Shown here piece by piece: positions 17,891-27,135 of a stretch of DNA of 64,000 nt; positions within the stretch are counted from its first letter, which is position 1; each line of letters begins with the position of its first letter. This stretch comes from Leadbetterella sp964489955 (GTDB taxonomy: Bacteria; Bacteroidota; Bacteroidia; Cytophagales; Spirosomataceae), in contig CAZBAV010000001.1 of NCBI GenBank assembly GCA_964489955.1, positions 168,352-232,351 on the forward strand, in the 5' to 3' direction. The translations under genes were made by a program, and so were the position numbers. The notes beneath the pieces were generated by a model. It was given only the letters and a program-made list of their open reading frames with translations, was not told the DNA's origin and did no database searches.

Positions 17891-18269
17891 TAAGTGTCGT
17901 CAAAAAAATCCCAAAAATGGTTTTAGACCGTATCACGGGAGAAAGTACAAATGGCAGCTGGATAAGCGAAAACTGAGTATGAACCTATACTATGCAGAGA
18001 AAGCAAGGGCAGTAGCCTTATGAACCCACAAAGATAGTGATTTTTTAGGCAATTATGCTAATCACTTGTTTTAAAGTTGAGGTGAAAGAGCCTTATGATT
18101 GTAGAGTTTATTGGTAAAATACAATTTCTATTTATTTCTCCGGAATTATTTTATATTTCGTATATGTATCCCGCAAATTAAATCCTATCTTTGATACGTT
18201 CTCTATTATAGCTGGTTTTCGCTAATAGGAAGTCTGTAAGGTTGTTTTTTTATTTTTTTTAGTTTGTAT
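17891..18269. other. Divergent promoter region of rhlE-csp and the desaturase
   Basis: 379 nt between divergent starts. A candidate rhlE promoter lies at 18030-18037. The 17891-18022 part would then be an untranslated leader. No ORF or known riboswitch fold is recognised in it. Confidence 0.5.
18030..18037 (-). promoter_or_regulatory. Candidate -7 element of rhlE-csp
   Basis: Reads TATCTTTG on the minus strand (TAnnTTTG), about 140 nt before the rhlE ATG. No good -33 is seen, so this is tentative. Confidence 0.45.
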
Positions 18270-19331
18270 ATGAAGCCAAGTGTTAAGTTCGATAATTCTA
18301 ATTCGCTGTTTTCGAAGTCGTTAAAAAGTAGGATAAATACTTATTTTGTACAAAACAATAAAGAAAAGACTGGAAGCTCTAAAATAGCCTGGAAAGCAGT
18401 AGTGTTGTTCTCCTCTTTGGTGTTTTTGTATGTGCTTTTGGTGTTTTTTACTCCGCATTGGTTGCTCAGTGTACCACTTGCTTTACTTTTTGGGATAAAT
18501 TTAGCCTTGATAGGTTTTAATGTGATGCACGATGCCGGACATGATACGTTTTCATCGAATAAGAAGTTGAACAATGTACTTTCTTATAGTTTAAACTTAT
18601 TAGGAGGCAATATCTATTTCTGGAAGCAAAAGCATAATATTGCCCACCATACCTATACTAATATAGAGGGGGAGGATTTTGATATTGATGTAAAATTCAT
18701 GAGATTGCATGAAGATCAAGAGCTTAAACCTCACCATAAGTACCAAAAATACTATTTTATCTTTTTGTATGGAATTTCATACATAGCATGGGTATTTTAT
18801 CAAGATTTTGAAAAATACTTTAGGCTTTCTTTGAGTAAGTCGGCTCAAAACATGAGGTTACCGTTAAAGGAAAAAGTTGTTTTTTGGGTTAGTAAGTTCA
18901 TAAATGCTTTAGTGTTTATTGTCATACCAATTTTATCTGTAGGTTGGGTTTCTGCTATTGTGGGTCTGGTTTTGGCTGGTATAGCATGTGGTCTTTGTTT
19001 GGCGGTCGTTTTTCAGTTGGCCCATGTGGTTTCAGAAACAGAGTTTACTCCAGCTCATGCGGAGAAGATTGAGAACGAATGGATGGTACATCAGCTCAGG
19101 ACTACTGCCAATTTTGCTACAGATAGTAAAGTTCTTACCTGGTTATTAGGAGGGTTGAACTTTCAGGTAGAGCATCATTTGTTTCCACGTATAAGTCATA
19201 TTCATTACCCTGCTATCAATAGGATTGTTCAACAAACTTGCAAAGAGTTTAACGTGAGATATTTAGAATTTGATTCTTTTGGTAAGGCCTTCGGCTCCCA
19301 TTTAAGTGTAATTCAGGCAATGTCTAAGTAG
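18270..19331 (+). CDS. Membrane fatty acid / acyl-CoA desaturase
   Basis: Di-iron integral membrane desaturase of 353 residues, introducing a double bond into acyl chains for membrane fluidity. The three histidine boxes are present: HDAGHD (about 90), HNIAHHTYTN (about 126) and QVEHHLFP (about 299). Hydrophobic helices occur around 48-85, 160-180 and 200-250. I start at the ATG 18270 rather than a TTG two codons earlier. A leading glutamine in box 3 is typical of front-end (delta-6-like) desaturases, but regioselectivity is not settled by sequence. A cold-related role fits its rhlE-csp neighbours. Confidence 0.92.
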   Translation: MKPSVKFDNSNSLFSKSLKSRINTYFVQNNKEKTGSSKIAWKAVVLFSSLVFLYVLLVFFTPHWLLSVPLALLFGINLALIGFNVMHDAGHDTFSSNKKLNNVLSYSLNLLGGNIYFWKQKHNIAHHTYTNIEGEDFDIDVKFMRLHEDQELKPHHKYQKYYFIFLYGISYIAWVFYQDFEKYFRLSLSKSAQNMRLPLKEKVVFWVSKFINALVFIVIPILSVGWVSAIVGLVLAGIACGLCLAVVFQLAHVVSETEFTPAHAEKIENEWMVHQLRTTANFATDSKVLTWLLGGLNFQVEHHLFPRISHIHYPAINRIVQQTCKEFNVRYLEFDSFGKAFGSHLSVIQAMSK

Positions 19332-19393
19332 GTATTGCTGAGTATTGAACTCTAAACAAATTGTCAATGAAGTAATGGTTTCTTCCTTATAAC

Positions 19394-19427
19394 ATAAAGC
19401 CCGCCGATGTTTGTCGGCGGGCTTTAT
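19394..19427. terminator. Bidirectional terminator hairpin
   Basis: ataaagcccgccga and tcggcgggctttat form a perfect 14-bp stem with a 6-nt loop between the convergent desaturase and the second sugar dehydrogenase. Confidence 0.88.
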
Positions 19428-19451
19428 GCTTATTTAAGTTACTATTTACTG

Positions 19452-20579
19452 CTACTTTTTGGGTAGGATTTTAACAATTCTTCCTGGTCCTTCTAAAGAT
19501 ACATAGATAAAGCCATCAGCTCCCTGTATAATGTCTCTTACTCGTCCTATATTCTCAAATAACACCTCAGCTTGTGCTTTGCCGTTTGTGTCAAACGATA
19601 CTCTAGATATATGGTTTAAAGCCAAGCCACCAGCCAGTAGACTTCCTTTCCATTCAGGGTAAAAGTCAGAGGTTACATATGCTAAGCCACAGGCACCTAT
19701 AGACGGTGTCCATTGGTGAAGTGGTTCTTCATAACCATCATGTTTTTTTCCAGAAATGTCTACATTATCGTAGTTTACTCCATATGAAACTATAGGCCAG
19801 CCATAATTTGCACCGGATTTTAATAGGTTTAACTCATCTCCACCCCTAGGGCCATGCTCTGTTTCATAAACTTGGTTTGTAGAAGGGTTTAGGGCTAGAC
19901 CCTGAGGGTTTCTATTGCCATAAGTATATACTGTAGTGGCAACTGTATTACCCGGTAAGATGGGGTTGTCAGCAGGCACTGTGCCATCATCGTTCATGCG
20001 GTGTACTTTGCCCCAAGATTCTTTAACGTTTTGAGCATTTTTATTCGGAGAATTTTTTCCCCCTCTGCTAGTTGAACCGCCTTCTCCAACACTCCAGTAT
20101 AGTAGTCCGTTATTATCAAACAATATTCTGCTACCATTGTGCCCTCTCCATTTATTCGTAGCAGAAGTGCTATGTATATTTTGTATTTGAGTTAAGGTGT
20201 TATTCTCTATCTTAAATCTAATCAGGTTCATTCGAGAGTTCTCGCCAGAGTTTTCTAAATAAGCTGTATAAATCCACCCGTTTTCAGAGTACTTAGGATG
20301 TAAAGTAATATCTAGAAGTCCGCCCTGACTTTCGTAAGCTACTTTCGGTACGCCTTTTAGTTCAGTTACCTTTCCCATCGATAGAATTCCAATTTTACCA
20401 GATCGCTCAGTGAAAATCATATCTCCATTAGGAAGAACCTTCATGCCCCAAATCCCAACTCTGTCGCTTACAATCGTTTCGGTGGTGTATTCTTGTTTAG
20501 TTTTATTGGTAGCTTCTAGGTTTTGACTTGATGCAGTTAAACTAAAACTTAGTGCTAAAATTAAATATGTAAATTTCAT
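19452..20579 (-). CDS. PQQ-dependent aldose sugar dehydrogenase, periplasmic paralogue
   Basis: A 375-residue paralogue of the lipoprotein gene at 14838-15976, visibly alike throughout. The leader (MKFTYLILALSFSLTASSQN) is a standard signal peptide without a lipobox cysteine, so this copy should be soluble in the periplasm. Motifs are KWRGHNGSR (about 142), EHGPRGGDELN (about 245) and GPGRIVKILP at the end. No PQQ biosynthesis gene lies in the window, so PQQ may be scavenged. A close relative oxidising soluble aldoses is the best guess. Confidence 0.92.
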   Translation of the reverse strand: MKFTYLILALSFSLTASSQNLEATNKTKQEYTTETIVSDRVGIWGMKVLPNGDMIFTERSGKIGILSMGKVTELKGVPKVAYESQGGLLDITLHPKYSENGWIYTAYLENSGENSRMNLIRFKIENNTLTQIQNIHSTSATNKWRGHNGSRILFDNNGLLYWSVGEGGSTSRGGKNSPNKNAQNVKESWGKVHRMNDDGTVPADNPILPGNTVATTVYTYGNRNPQGLALNPSTNQVYETEHGPRGGDELNLLKSGANYGWPIVSYGVNYDNVDISGKKHDGYEEPLHQWTPSIGACGLAYVTSDFYPEWKGSLLAGGLALNHISRVSFDTNGKAQAEVLFENIGRVRDIIQGADGFIYVSLEGPGRIVKILPKK

Positions 20580-21038
20580 CAGTTTAAATATTGTTATTAT
20601 TGTAAAGGTAAGAATTCTGGTTTTTAAAGTGTGTAAAAAAAGACTTAAAGTGTTTTTTGTACTACCAATAGAATATTTGAAGAGACCAGAAAGTGTAGTT
20701 AAGATGAAAGACTCTTTTGTAGAAATAAATAAATTTCTTCCAATCGGTCGAGAATTACGGATATGAGTTCCTAATGTTATTCAGTTTGTATGAAGAAGCT
20801 ATTTGCTAAACTCAGTTATTACGAACTAACGAACACCATAGTATAGTTTTTCTGTTCTTTAGAACCGTGGTATTTTGGTAGACTACTATGCGACTTTTGA
20901 GGTTATTATGTGGCTCAGTTCATTAGATTTTATGCACTGAAACCAAACTTAATTAGATTGAATATTCTCCATTTGGACAGCAGTATAAAACTAACGTTGG
21001 GCGTACGATGCTACTAATCACTACGCAATATTTGGTTC
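20580..21038. other. Intergenic region
   Basis: 459 nt upstream of the second sugar dehydrogenase. No gene, RNA or strong inverted repeat is seen. A stretch aactaacgttgggcg near 20991 has no matching partner. Confidence 0.5.
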
Positions 21039-21428
21039 CTATATTGGTGTGCAAAGCTCTATCAAGAAGCCATCAATATCTCTAAGGTAAGCCACGGTTT
21101 GTCCCCAGGGCTTTTGTTTTGGTTTTTGCACCACAATAGCACCATATTGTAGGGCTTGGGCGTAGGATTCGGGCAGTTTGTCAGTAACAAAACCCAATTC
21201 TATACCGAATGGTTTATGTTCTAAAAGACTGTGTGTAAAACCATCAGGTAAGTTAGAGTTTACCAATTCTTTTGATGCAAAGGCTATACTTGTATTGCCC
21301 GTGTTCAGCTCGGCATAATCATTTTCCGGAGTGACGAATTTACGGACAAAGCCAAAAGCTTTTTCATAAAACTCTATTGACTTACTTACGTTTTCAACGT
21401 ATAATATTGTGTATCCAAATTTTATCAT
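21039..21428 (-). CDS. VOC (glyoxalase/bleomycin resistance) family protein
   Basis: A 129-residue protein with two VOC half-modules: TILYVENVSKSIEFYEKAFG (about 7-26) and FGIELGFVTDKLPESY (about 75-90). The C-terminal VAYLRDIDGFLIELC carries the usual metal-ligand glutamate. Substrate unknown; members act as lyases, dioxygenases or antibiotic binders. It lies 4 nt after the DinB gene, a two-gene operon. Confidence 0.85.
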   Translation of the reverse strand: MIKFGYTILYVENVSKSIEFYEKAFGFVRKFVTPENDYAELNTGNTSIAFASKELVNSNLPDGFTHSLLEHKPFGIELGFVTDKLPESYAQALQYGAIVVQKPKQKPWGQTVAYLRDIDGFLIELCTPI

Positions 21429-21432
21429 TTTC

Positions 21433-21948
21433 TTACCATTTTTGAGGTGGATTTTCGTCTATCCACCACCTTAATCCTTTTATTTGCTTCGCTTTTAATC
21501 TTTCAATAATCTGAGCTGTATGGTGCTGGATATGACGGATATTATTTATGTGTAATTCTAAACGGGAATATGGATACCATTCAAAACCTGAGCTACTATC
21601 TAAGGCTAAGGCAGAGACGCTTTGCTCTAAATCACTTTCAATAGCATCCAGAAAGGAGAGTAGCTCATCTTTTGTATGGCAGCCTTCTATCTTTATTTCT
21701 GCGTTTTCCCAATCCTGGCTTCCGCCTAAACTTTCCGCACCTTGGATAGCACCTTCAAAAGGTGTGTAACTCTCTAGATTGGGAGAAAGGTATAGTTTAG
21801 TGGCATATATTGTGTGGTATATGATTTGCCAGTTGGGGTTAGAATATTCTGTTGTGTCTAATTGTCTCTCTGGTATTTTTTCCAATGCTTGACGGAGCAT
21901 GCCTAGAGATGCTCTGTATTGGGAAAGAAGTATTCTATTAATCTCCAT
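21433..21948 (-). CDS. DinB-like (DUF664) four-helix protein
   Basis: A 171-residue protein of the DinB/YfiT-like metal-binding four-helix fold. I start at ATG 21948 (MEINRILLSQYRASLGMLRQ); the TTG five codons upstream is less likely. Histidines fitting the metal triad are seen in WQIIYHTIYATKLYL (about 50) and ELHINNIRHIQHHTAQI (about 130-146). Family members include bacillithiol/mycothiol transferases. The actual substrate is unknown. It is coupled to the downstream VOC gene. Confidence 0.8.
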   Translation of the reverse strand: MEINRILLSQYRASLGMLRQALEKIPERQLDTTEYSNPNWQIIYHTIYATKLYLSPNLESYTPFEGAIQGAESLGGSQDWENAEIKIEGCHTKDELLSFLDAIESDLEQSVSALALDSSSGFEWYPYSRLELHINNIRHIQHHTAQIIERLKAKQIKGLRWWIDENPPQKW

Positions 21949-22048
21949 TTGTTTTTTGTGCAAAGTTAAACGGGCGTTTTGACAAAGGTATCTCAGTAGT
22001 AATTTATGGCGAAAAGCGTTGCATAAAACAGTGAAGTTTCTTTTTAGA

Positions 22049-22462
22049 CTAAGTAGTTACTTTCCACTGGATTCCGAATTTATCTATGCATATACCGTAA
22101 TATGACCCCCAAAATGTTTGAGTTGTAGGCATTTTTATTTGCCCGCCTATAGCTAATTCGCTGAATAGCCTATCCACTTCTGCTTTTTCATCGCTATGAA
22201 GAATAAGAGAAAAGTTATCATAAGCTAAAATTTCATTGTAAGCTTCTACATTGTCAGAGCCCATTAAGGTTGTTTCATCACTAATAGGTAAGGTTACGTG
22301 CATGATTTTTTCATCGGTTTCCTTAAAAGTGTTTCTATTCGCTTGGGGAACATCTTTGTAACGTCCAAGATAAGTAAATTCTGTGCGGAATACAGTTTTA
22401 TAAAAATTGAATGCTTCTTCGCAATTTCCGTTGAAATAAATGTAAGGGTTTACAGTAGTCAT
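22049..22462 (-). CDS. VOC family protein, PhnB-like
   Basis: A 137-residue protein beginning TTVNPYIYFNGNCEEAFNFY, the PhnB/3-demethylubiquinone-methyltransferase-like VOC pattern. KIMHVTLPISDETTLMGSD lies mid-protein and the end reads FWGSYYGICIDKFGIQWKV. PhnB-type proteins have no agreed enzymatic role. Monocistronic as far as seen. Confidence 0.85.
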   Translation of the reverse strand: MTTVNPYIYFNGNCEEAFNFYKTVFRTEFTYLGRYKDVPQANRNTFKETDEKIMHVTLPISDETTLMGSDNVEAYNEILAYDNFSLILHSDEKAEVDRLFSELAIGGQIKMPTTQTFWGSYYGICIDKFGIQWKVTT

Positions 22463-22871
22463 TAGCTATTTAAGGTAAATTTTGTTACCAAAGATACTGC
22501 AAGTGCGTGTGATCGCTGATAAGATTGATAACAAATTTCCATTAGGATATCAACTGAAAGTTTATCCATGTATTGTTTTAATTGACAAGGTAGTATAATC
22601 ATTCGTGGTGTTAAGAAATTTTTATCGAAAATTAAATTTCCCCAAGTCTAAAGATATTAGCGATTGATAAGGAATACAAAAGCCTGTAAAAAGAAGCCGT
22701 AATTTTTTTTAAGCTTTTTTTTAAAATAATCATAGTTTATGAAGCTTTTACTGCCGTTTTCTATTTCATAAGATTGAATGTTAGAGAATATTTGAAGAAT
22801 TAAAATTGAATATATTTTGCACAATATAATTTTATAAAATATATTTGTGTCAAATTTAAAAAAAGACAATT
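22463..22871. other. Intergenic region with ohr promoter
   Basis: 409 nt, very AT-rich between divergent genes. The right end holds the ohr promoter (22816-22847). Nothing else is recognised. Confidence 0.55.
22816..22847 (+). promoter_or_regulatory. Promoter of ohr with possible operator
   Basis: TTTG (22816-22819), a 20-nt spacer and TATATTTG (22840-22847) fit the Bacteroidota consensus. An imperfect dyad (attg...caat, about 22805-22825) overlaps the -33 and could bind the adjacent MarR regulator; the operator part is weak. Confidence 0.6.
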
Positions 22872-23294
22872 ATGAAAACGTTGTATTCAATAGGAGCTAC
22901 GGCCAAGGGCGGTAGAAACGGCCATGTAAAAAGTGAAAACGGTATATTAGAGTTGGACGTAAGAATGCCGAAAGGATTAGGCGGAGCAAATGATAATTTT
23001 GCTAATCCCGAAATGTTGTTTGCTGCAGGATACTCGGCGTGTTTTGACAGTGCCTTGAATCTGGTTATTAAACAAGCCAAACTTACAACCGGCGAAACTA
23101 CGGTTACTGCGAAAGTGAGTATAGGACAGTTGGAAAATGGAGGCTTTGGTCTAGCTGCGGAGTTACATGCTAATGTACCCGGTGTTTCTTTGGAAGAAGC
23201 TGAGGGGTTGGTGAAAAAAGCTCACGAGGTTTGTCCGTATTCAAACGCCACAAGAGGAAATATGGAGGTGGTGTTAACCGTATCTAACGACTAA
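22872..23294 (+). CDS. ohr: Organic hydroperoxide resistance protein (OsmC/Ohr)
   Basis: A 140-residue thiol peroxidase reducing organic hydroperoxides. It begins MKTLYSIGATAKGGRNGHV. It carries the two redox cysteines expected for Ohr: one in GYSACFDSAL (about 56) and one in VCPYSNATRGN (about 121). The ending is the conserved VVLTV. It is directly followed by a MarR-type regulator 67 nt downstream, the classic Ohr-OhrR pairing, so induction by peroxides is likely. Confidence 0.93.
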   Translation: MKTLYSIGATAKGGRNGHVKSENGILELDVRMPKGLGGANDNFANPEMLFAAGYSACFDSALNLVIKQAKLTTGETTVTAKVSIGQLENGGFGLAAELHANVPGVSLEEAEGLVKKAHEVCPYSNATRGNMEVVLTVSND

Positions 23295-23361
23295 GTCTGA
23301 TTTTTTAGTTTACCCGTTTGTTGTTTTCTATCTTTGAAGGCAACAAACGAGTTTTTTTACA

Positions 23362-23793
23362 ATGGAGGATTTACTGCAACTAAATAAACAAATGTGTTTT
23401 TCGGTGTATGTGTTGCACCGGGAAATAATGCATCGTTATCGGCCTCTTTTGGATGAAATGGGGATTACATATCCACAGTACATTACGCTGATGACGCTTT
23501 GGGAGCAAGACGGGCAGACTGTAAATCAGCTTGCAGAGAAACTGCGTCTGGATAACGGTACGCTCACTCCGCTTCTTAAACGTCTGGAGACAAAAGAATT
23601 ATTAACCCGAAACCGTAGCAAAGAAGACGAGCGTGTAGTGAAAATATTTCTCACAGAACAAGGGAAATCACTCAAATCTCTGGCTGCTTGTGTGCCTATT
23701 GAACTCTTAAAAGGCTTAAATCTTTCGCTTGAAGATGCTATACTTCTTAAACAGCTGGCGGAAAAAGTAGTGGCTCAGTCGGAGGGGAAATGA
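23362..23793 (+). CDS. ohrR: MarR family regulator, OhrR-like
   Basis: A 143-residue winged-helix repressor. The N-terminus LNKQMCFSVYVLHREIMHRY places a cysteine at residue 12, where OhrR has its peroxide-sensing cysteine. The recognition region is VNQLAEKLRLDNGTLTPLLKRLETKELL (about 53-80) and the wing is NRSKEDERVVKIFLT. Position after ohr supports the assignment. It probably represses ohr and itself until the cysteine is oxidised. Confidence 0.9.
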   Translation: MEDLLQLNKQMCFSVYVLHREIMHRYRPLLDEMGITYPQYITLMTLWEQDGQTVNQLAEKLRLDNGTLTPLLKRLETKELLTRNRSKEDERVVKIFLTEQGKSLKSLAACVPIELLKGLNLSLEDAILLKQLAEKVVAQSEGK

Positions 23794-24290
23794 AGAGGAA
23801 AGTATCTATAAAAATCCAACTTTCTTCCGTATGATTATTTGTAATGTATGTTACTAAATACTGGTTGCCTTTATTTTCAAAGTAAACTTACCAATGTAGT
23901 TCGGTTGTTGGCTTTGTAAAATACATATTTTGAACTCAAGTGGGTAAGTTTTTTTGGTGTAGATTTAGTTACTGAATTTACAAGTTCAATCTCAGTAAAG
24001 TCATGTATTTTGGCTACATACTTTTGAGTAGCTTTTTCAAAGCTGAAGTAGTCATTATTATCCGATTATACTCCTAACCAAAATTAAGAAATGTTTTGAA
24101 AGTATGAAGTGTGAATATTTTGATAATCAGGAGATAAATTAACACTTTTGTTTAGTCTTTGCGTAAAGGAAGCAGGAGGTTTGATACTATTTTTATACTT
24201 AATAAGTATATTATTATCAATTAATCTTCGTACAAACAAACAGAAGCTCCCCAGTTTTTCAACTGAGGAGCTCTTAAAGTATCGACATAC
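23794..24290. other. Intergenic region between convergent ohrR and aconitase
   Basis: 497 nt, AT-rich. Apart from the terminator at 24245-24272 nothing is recognised; no open frame with a start and ribosome-binding site. Confidence 0.5.
24245..24272 (-). terminator. Terminator of aconitase gene
   Basis: agctccccagt and actgaggagct pair over 11 bp with one wobble. T-rich sequence follows on the minus strand. It lies 18 nt after the aconitase stop. Confidence 0.75.
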
Positions 24291-26564
24291 TTACGCCTTA
24301 TTCGCTTCCTGAGCAATCAAGTTTAATGCTGAACCCGCTTTGAACCAGCCAATTTGGGCTTGGTTGTACGTATGGTTAACCTTGATGTCGTCTTTTGATC
24401 CGTCTTTGTGGTTTGCTACAACAGTGAGTTGCTTACCCGGTGCAAAAGTGGTTAGGCCTAGGATATCGAATGTGTCGTCTTCCTGTATTTTGTCGTAGTC
24501 GGCCGGGTTATCAAACGTAAGAGCCAACATACCTTGTTTTTTTAGGTTGGTTTCATGTATTCTGGCAAAAGATTTTACCAAAATAGCTCTTACTCCCAAG
24601 TGACGCGGCTCCATGGCCGCATGTTCTCTTGAAGAACCCTCACCATAGTTTTCATCTCCCACCACGATTGAGCCAATCCCTACTGCTTTATACGCTCTTT
24701 GTGTGGCAGGTACTTCGCCATATTCGCCTGTTAGCTGGTTTTTAATCTTATTGGTAGAATCATTGGCAAAGTTTACCGCACCAATAAGTAGGTTATTGGA
24801 GATATTATCCAGATGGCCGCGGTATTTTAGCCAAGGTCCGGCCATAGAGATATGGTCAGTGGTGGCTTTACCTTTTGCCTTTATAAGCAGTTTTAGTCCG
24901 CTTAGATCTGTACCCTCCCATGGTAAGAACGGATCGAGAAGTTGTAACCTATCTGATTTTGGGTCAACTTTTACTTTTACATTTTTACCACTTCTTGCTG
25001 GTTTTTGATAACCTGCATCCAATACATCAAATCCACGTGGAGGAAGCTCAACACCCAATGGTGGGTCAAGCTTAACTTGCTCTCCTCTTTCGTTTAGAAG
25101 CGTATCTTTTTGGGGATTGAAAGTCAAATCTCCGGCTATAGCAAAAGCTGTCACTATTTCTGGCGAAGCTACAAACGAGTGTGTATTTGGGTTACCGTCT
25201 GCTCTTTTGGCAAAGTTGCGGTTAAACGAAGTGATGATAGAGTTACGTTCCTGCTTCTCTGCTCCGTGGCGAGCCCACTGACCGATACAAGGGCCGCATG
25301 CATTGGCCAGCACCACTCCTCCAATGTCAGTGAAAGTCTTTAGAAGTCCGTCTCGTTCTGCGGTATACCTGACCATTTCAGAGCCGGGAGTAATGGTATA
25401 TTCTGACTTTGCTTTAATGTTTTTCTGAGCTGCCTGAGCTGCAATAGACGCCGCTCTGGTTAGGTCTTCGTAAGATGAGTTGGTGCATGAGCCTATCAAA
25501 CCAACTGAAAGCTCCTGAGGCCATTTGTTTTTCTTAACTGCTGCCGCAAATTTAGAAAGAGGCCAGGCCAAATCGGGAGTGAAAGGACCGTTTATTCTCG
25601 GTTCAAGCTTAGAAAGATTAATTTCTATAACCTCGTCATAATATTCATGTGGATTATCTATACACTCTTGGTCAGGTCTCAGATATTCCTTTATTTTATT
25701 GGCTTGGATAGCCACGGCCCTACGGCTGGTAGCGGTAAGGTATTTTGCAATTTTCTTATCGTAACCAAAAACCGATGTGGTAGCACCAATTTCGGCACCC
25801 ATATTACAGATGGTTCCTTTACCTGTTGCAGATAATTTATCCGCTCCCGTTCCGAAATATTCTACTATAGCACCTGTACCGCCTTTTACTGTCAGTCTTC
25901 CAGCTACTTCAAGGATAATGTCTTTTGGAGACGCCCAGCCTCTAAGTGTGCCGGTAAGTTTTACCCCAATCAATTTTGGCATTTTTAGCTCCCATGCTAG
26001 TCCAGACATCACATCGCAGGCATCTGCACCACCAACACCAATGGCAATCATTCCTAAACCACCTGCATTAGGTGTGTGGGAGTCGGTTCCAATCATCATT
26101 CCTCCGGGGAAAGCGTAGTTTTCAAGTACCACTTGGTGGATAATTCCAGCTCCGGCTTTCCAGAAACCAATTCCATATTTATTAGAAACGGACGACAAGA
26201 AGTCATACACTTCTTTGTTTACTTCGTTAGCAGTTTTCAAATCGGCATCGGCACCTACTTTCGCTTGAATTAGGTGGTCGCAATGCACGGTAGAAGGCAC
26301 GGCCACCTTATCCTTTTTGGCTTGCATAAACTGCAAAAGGGCCATCTGGGCAGTAGCATCCTGCATGGCTACACGGTCCGGAGCAAAGTCCACATAATCC
26401 TTGCCTCTTTCAAATGGTTTAGTAGGGAGAGTTTCCCAAAGGTGTGCATAAAGTGTTTTTTCGGCTAAAGTAAGGGGTCTACCCAAAAGTTTTTTAGCCG
26501 CTTCTACTCTTTCTGGAATGCGGGCGTAAACCGCCTTGATCATGTCCAAATCAAATACTTTCAT
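24291..26564 (-). CDS. acn: Aconitate hydratase, mitochondrial (AcnA-like) type
   Basis: Isomerises citrate and isocitrate in the TCA cycle. Starting at ATG 26564 (MKVFDLDMIKAVYARIPERV) the protein has 757 residues; a GTG 7 codons upstream is possible. Iron-sulfur ligands are in IGSCTNSSYED and ACGPCIGQW. HCDHLIQAK, GTDSHTPNAGGLGMI and the swivel-domain GEGSSREHAAMEPRHLG complete the family pattern. Length and motifs fit the mitochondrial-type aconitase. A second, unrelated aconitase (AcnB) lies 6 kb away on the same strand. Confidence 0.96.
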   Translation of the reverse strand: MKVFDLDMIKAVYARIPERVEAAKKLLGRPLTLAEKTLYAHLWETLPTKPFERGKDYVDFAPDRVAMQDATAQMALLQFMQAKKDKVAVPSTVHCDHLIQAKVGADADLKTANEVNKEVYDFLSSVSNKYGIGFWKAGAGIIHQVVLENYAFPGGMMIGTDSHTPNAGGLGMIAIGVGGADACDVMSGLAWELKMPKLIGVKLTGTLRGWASPKDIILEVAGRLTVKGGTGAIVEYFGTGADKLSATGKGTICNMGAEIGATTSVFGYDKKIAKYLTATSRRAVAIQANKIKEYLRPDQECIDNPHEYYDEVIEINLSKLEPRINGPFTPDLAWPLSKFAAAVKKNKWPQELSVGLIGSCTNSSYEDLTRAASIAAQAAQKNIKAKSEYTITPGSEMVRYTAERDGLLKTFTDIGGVVLANACGPCIGQWARHGAEKQERNSIITSFNRNFAKRADGNPNTHSFVASPEIVTAFAIAGDLTFNPQKDTLLNERGEQVKLDPPLGVELPPRGFDVLDAGYQKPARSGKNVKVKVDPKSDRLQLLDPFLPWEGTDLSGLKLLIKAKGKATTDHISMAGPWLKYRGHLDNISNNLLIGAVNFANDSTNKIKNQLTGEYGEVPATQRAYKAVGIGSIVVGDENYGEGSSREHAAMEPRHLGVRAILVKSFARIHETNLKKQGMLALTFDNPADYDKIQEDDTFDILGLTTFAPGKQLTVVANHKDGSKDDIKVNHTYNQAQIGWFKAGSALNLIAQEANKA

Positions 26565-26701
26565 GTTTTCTAAGTTTAATCCCACGTAGTTTCCTCACAA
26601 TAGGAGAGGTGGTTGGGTGGGATGTATTATGAATTGCCCAAAAATATTTCTACGAGATATTTCTGTTAGAAACTTCTCTAAATTGAAAACGAATTTTAAC
26701 G

Positions 26702-26741
26702 ACACCTAATTCAAAAAAATACTTTTTTTTGAATTAGGTGT
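26702..26741. terminator. 18-bp perfect inverted repeat, probable terminator
   Basis: acacctaattcaaaaaaa and its exact complement flank a 4-nt loop (tact). It lies between the small membrane gene stop (26810) and the aconitase start (26564), both minus strand. It could end the first transcript or attenuate the second. Confidence 0.6.
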
Positions 26742-26809
26742 GTGCTTATATAAAGATATAAAGTAATGTTGGTTCACTTAGAAGGTAAGCTATACTTACA
26801 GGTTTTCTA

Positions 26810-27055
26810 CTACTCTTCTCGTGAGCTAAGCTCCGCCTTAATCTTGTTTATGGTAGAGAAGTTAATAATCACAATGGGTAGTAGAGCAACAGGCATCACT
26901 AGCAATGGAGTGAATTTTTGTGTGATGGTATTGTAAAGAGAGAGTGCAAATAGTGTGCTCAAACTGCCCAGAAGCAATCCGGTCATGAGCTTTAGGGACT
27001 TTGCTTTGACTTTTAGCTCTTCGGTACTTAATTCTTTAAACTTAGTGTCTTTCAT
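26810..27055 (-). CDS. Small two-helix membrane protein
   Basis: An 81-residue protein of unknown function. A basic, glutamate-rich N-terminus (TKFKELSTEELKVKAKSLKL) precedes two hydrophobic helices: about 24-43 (TGLLLGSLSTLFALSLY) and about 49-66 (FTPLLVMPVALLPIVIINF). A charged tail ends KAELSSREE. It lies between the lyase and aconitase genes, same strand. Codon-like structure and topology suggest a real gene, but no family is recognised. Confidence 0.65.
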   Translation of the reverse strand: MKDTKFKELSTEELKVKAKSLKLMTGLLLGSLSTLFALSLYNTITQKFTPLLVMPVALLPIVIINFSTINKIKAELSSREE

Positions 27056-27135
27056 TTTTTAATAGGTATTTATTTTAAATTTACGTTATAATAGACTTAT
27101 CTGTACTCTAGAAAAGGATTTCTTTTTTTCACCCC

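Noticed and set aside
20985..21010. aactaacgttgggcg resembling an integron attC half-site
   Set aside because: No matching inverse half-site or cassette structure is present nearby, and no integrase gene is seen.
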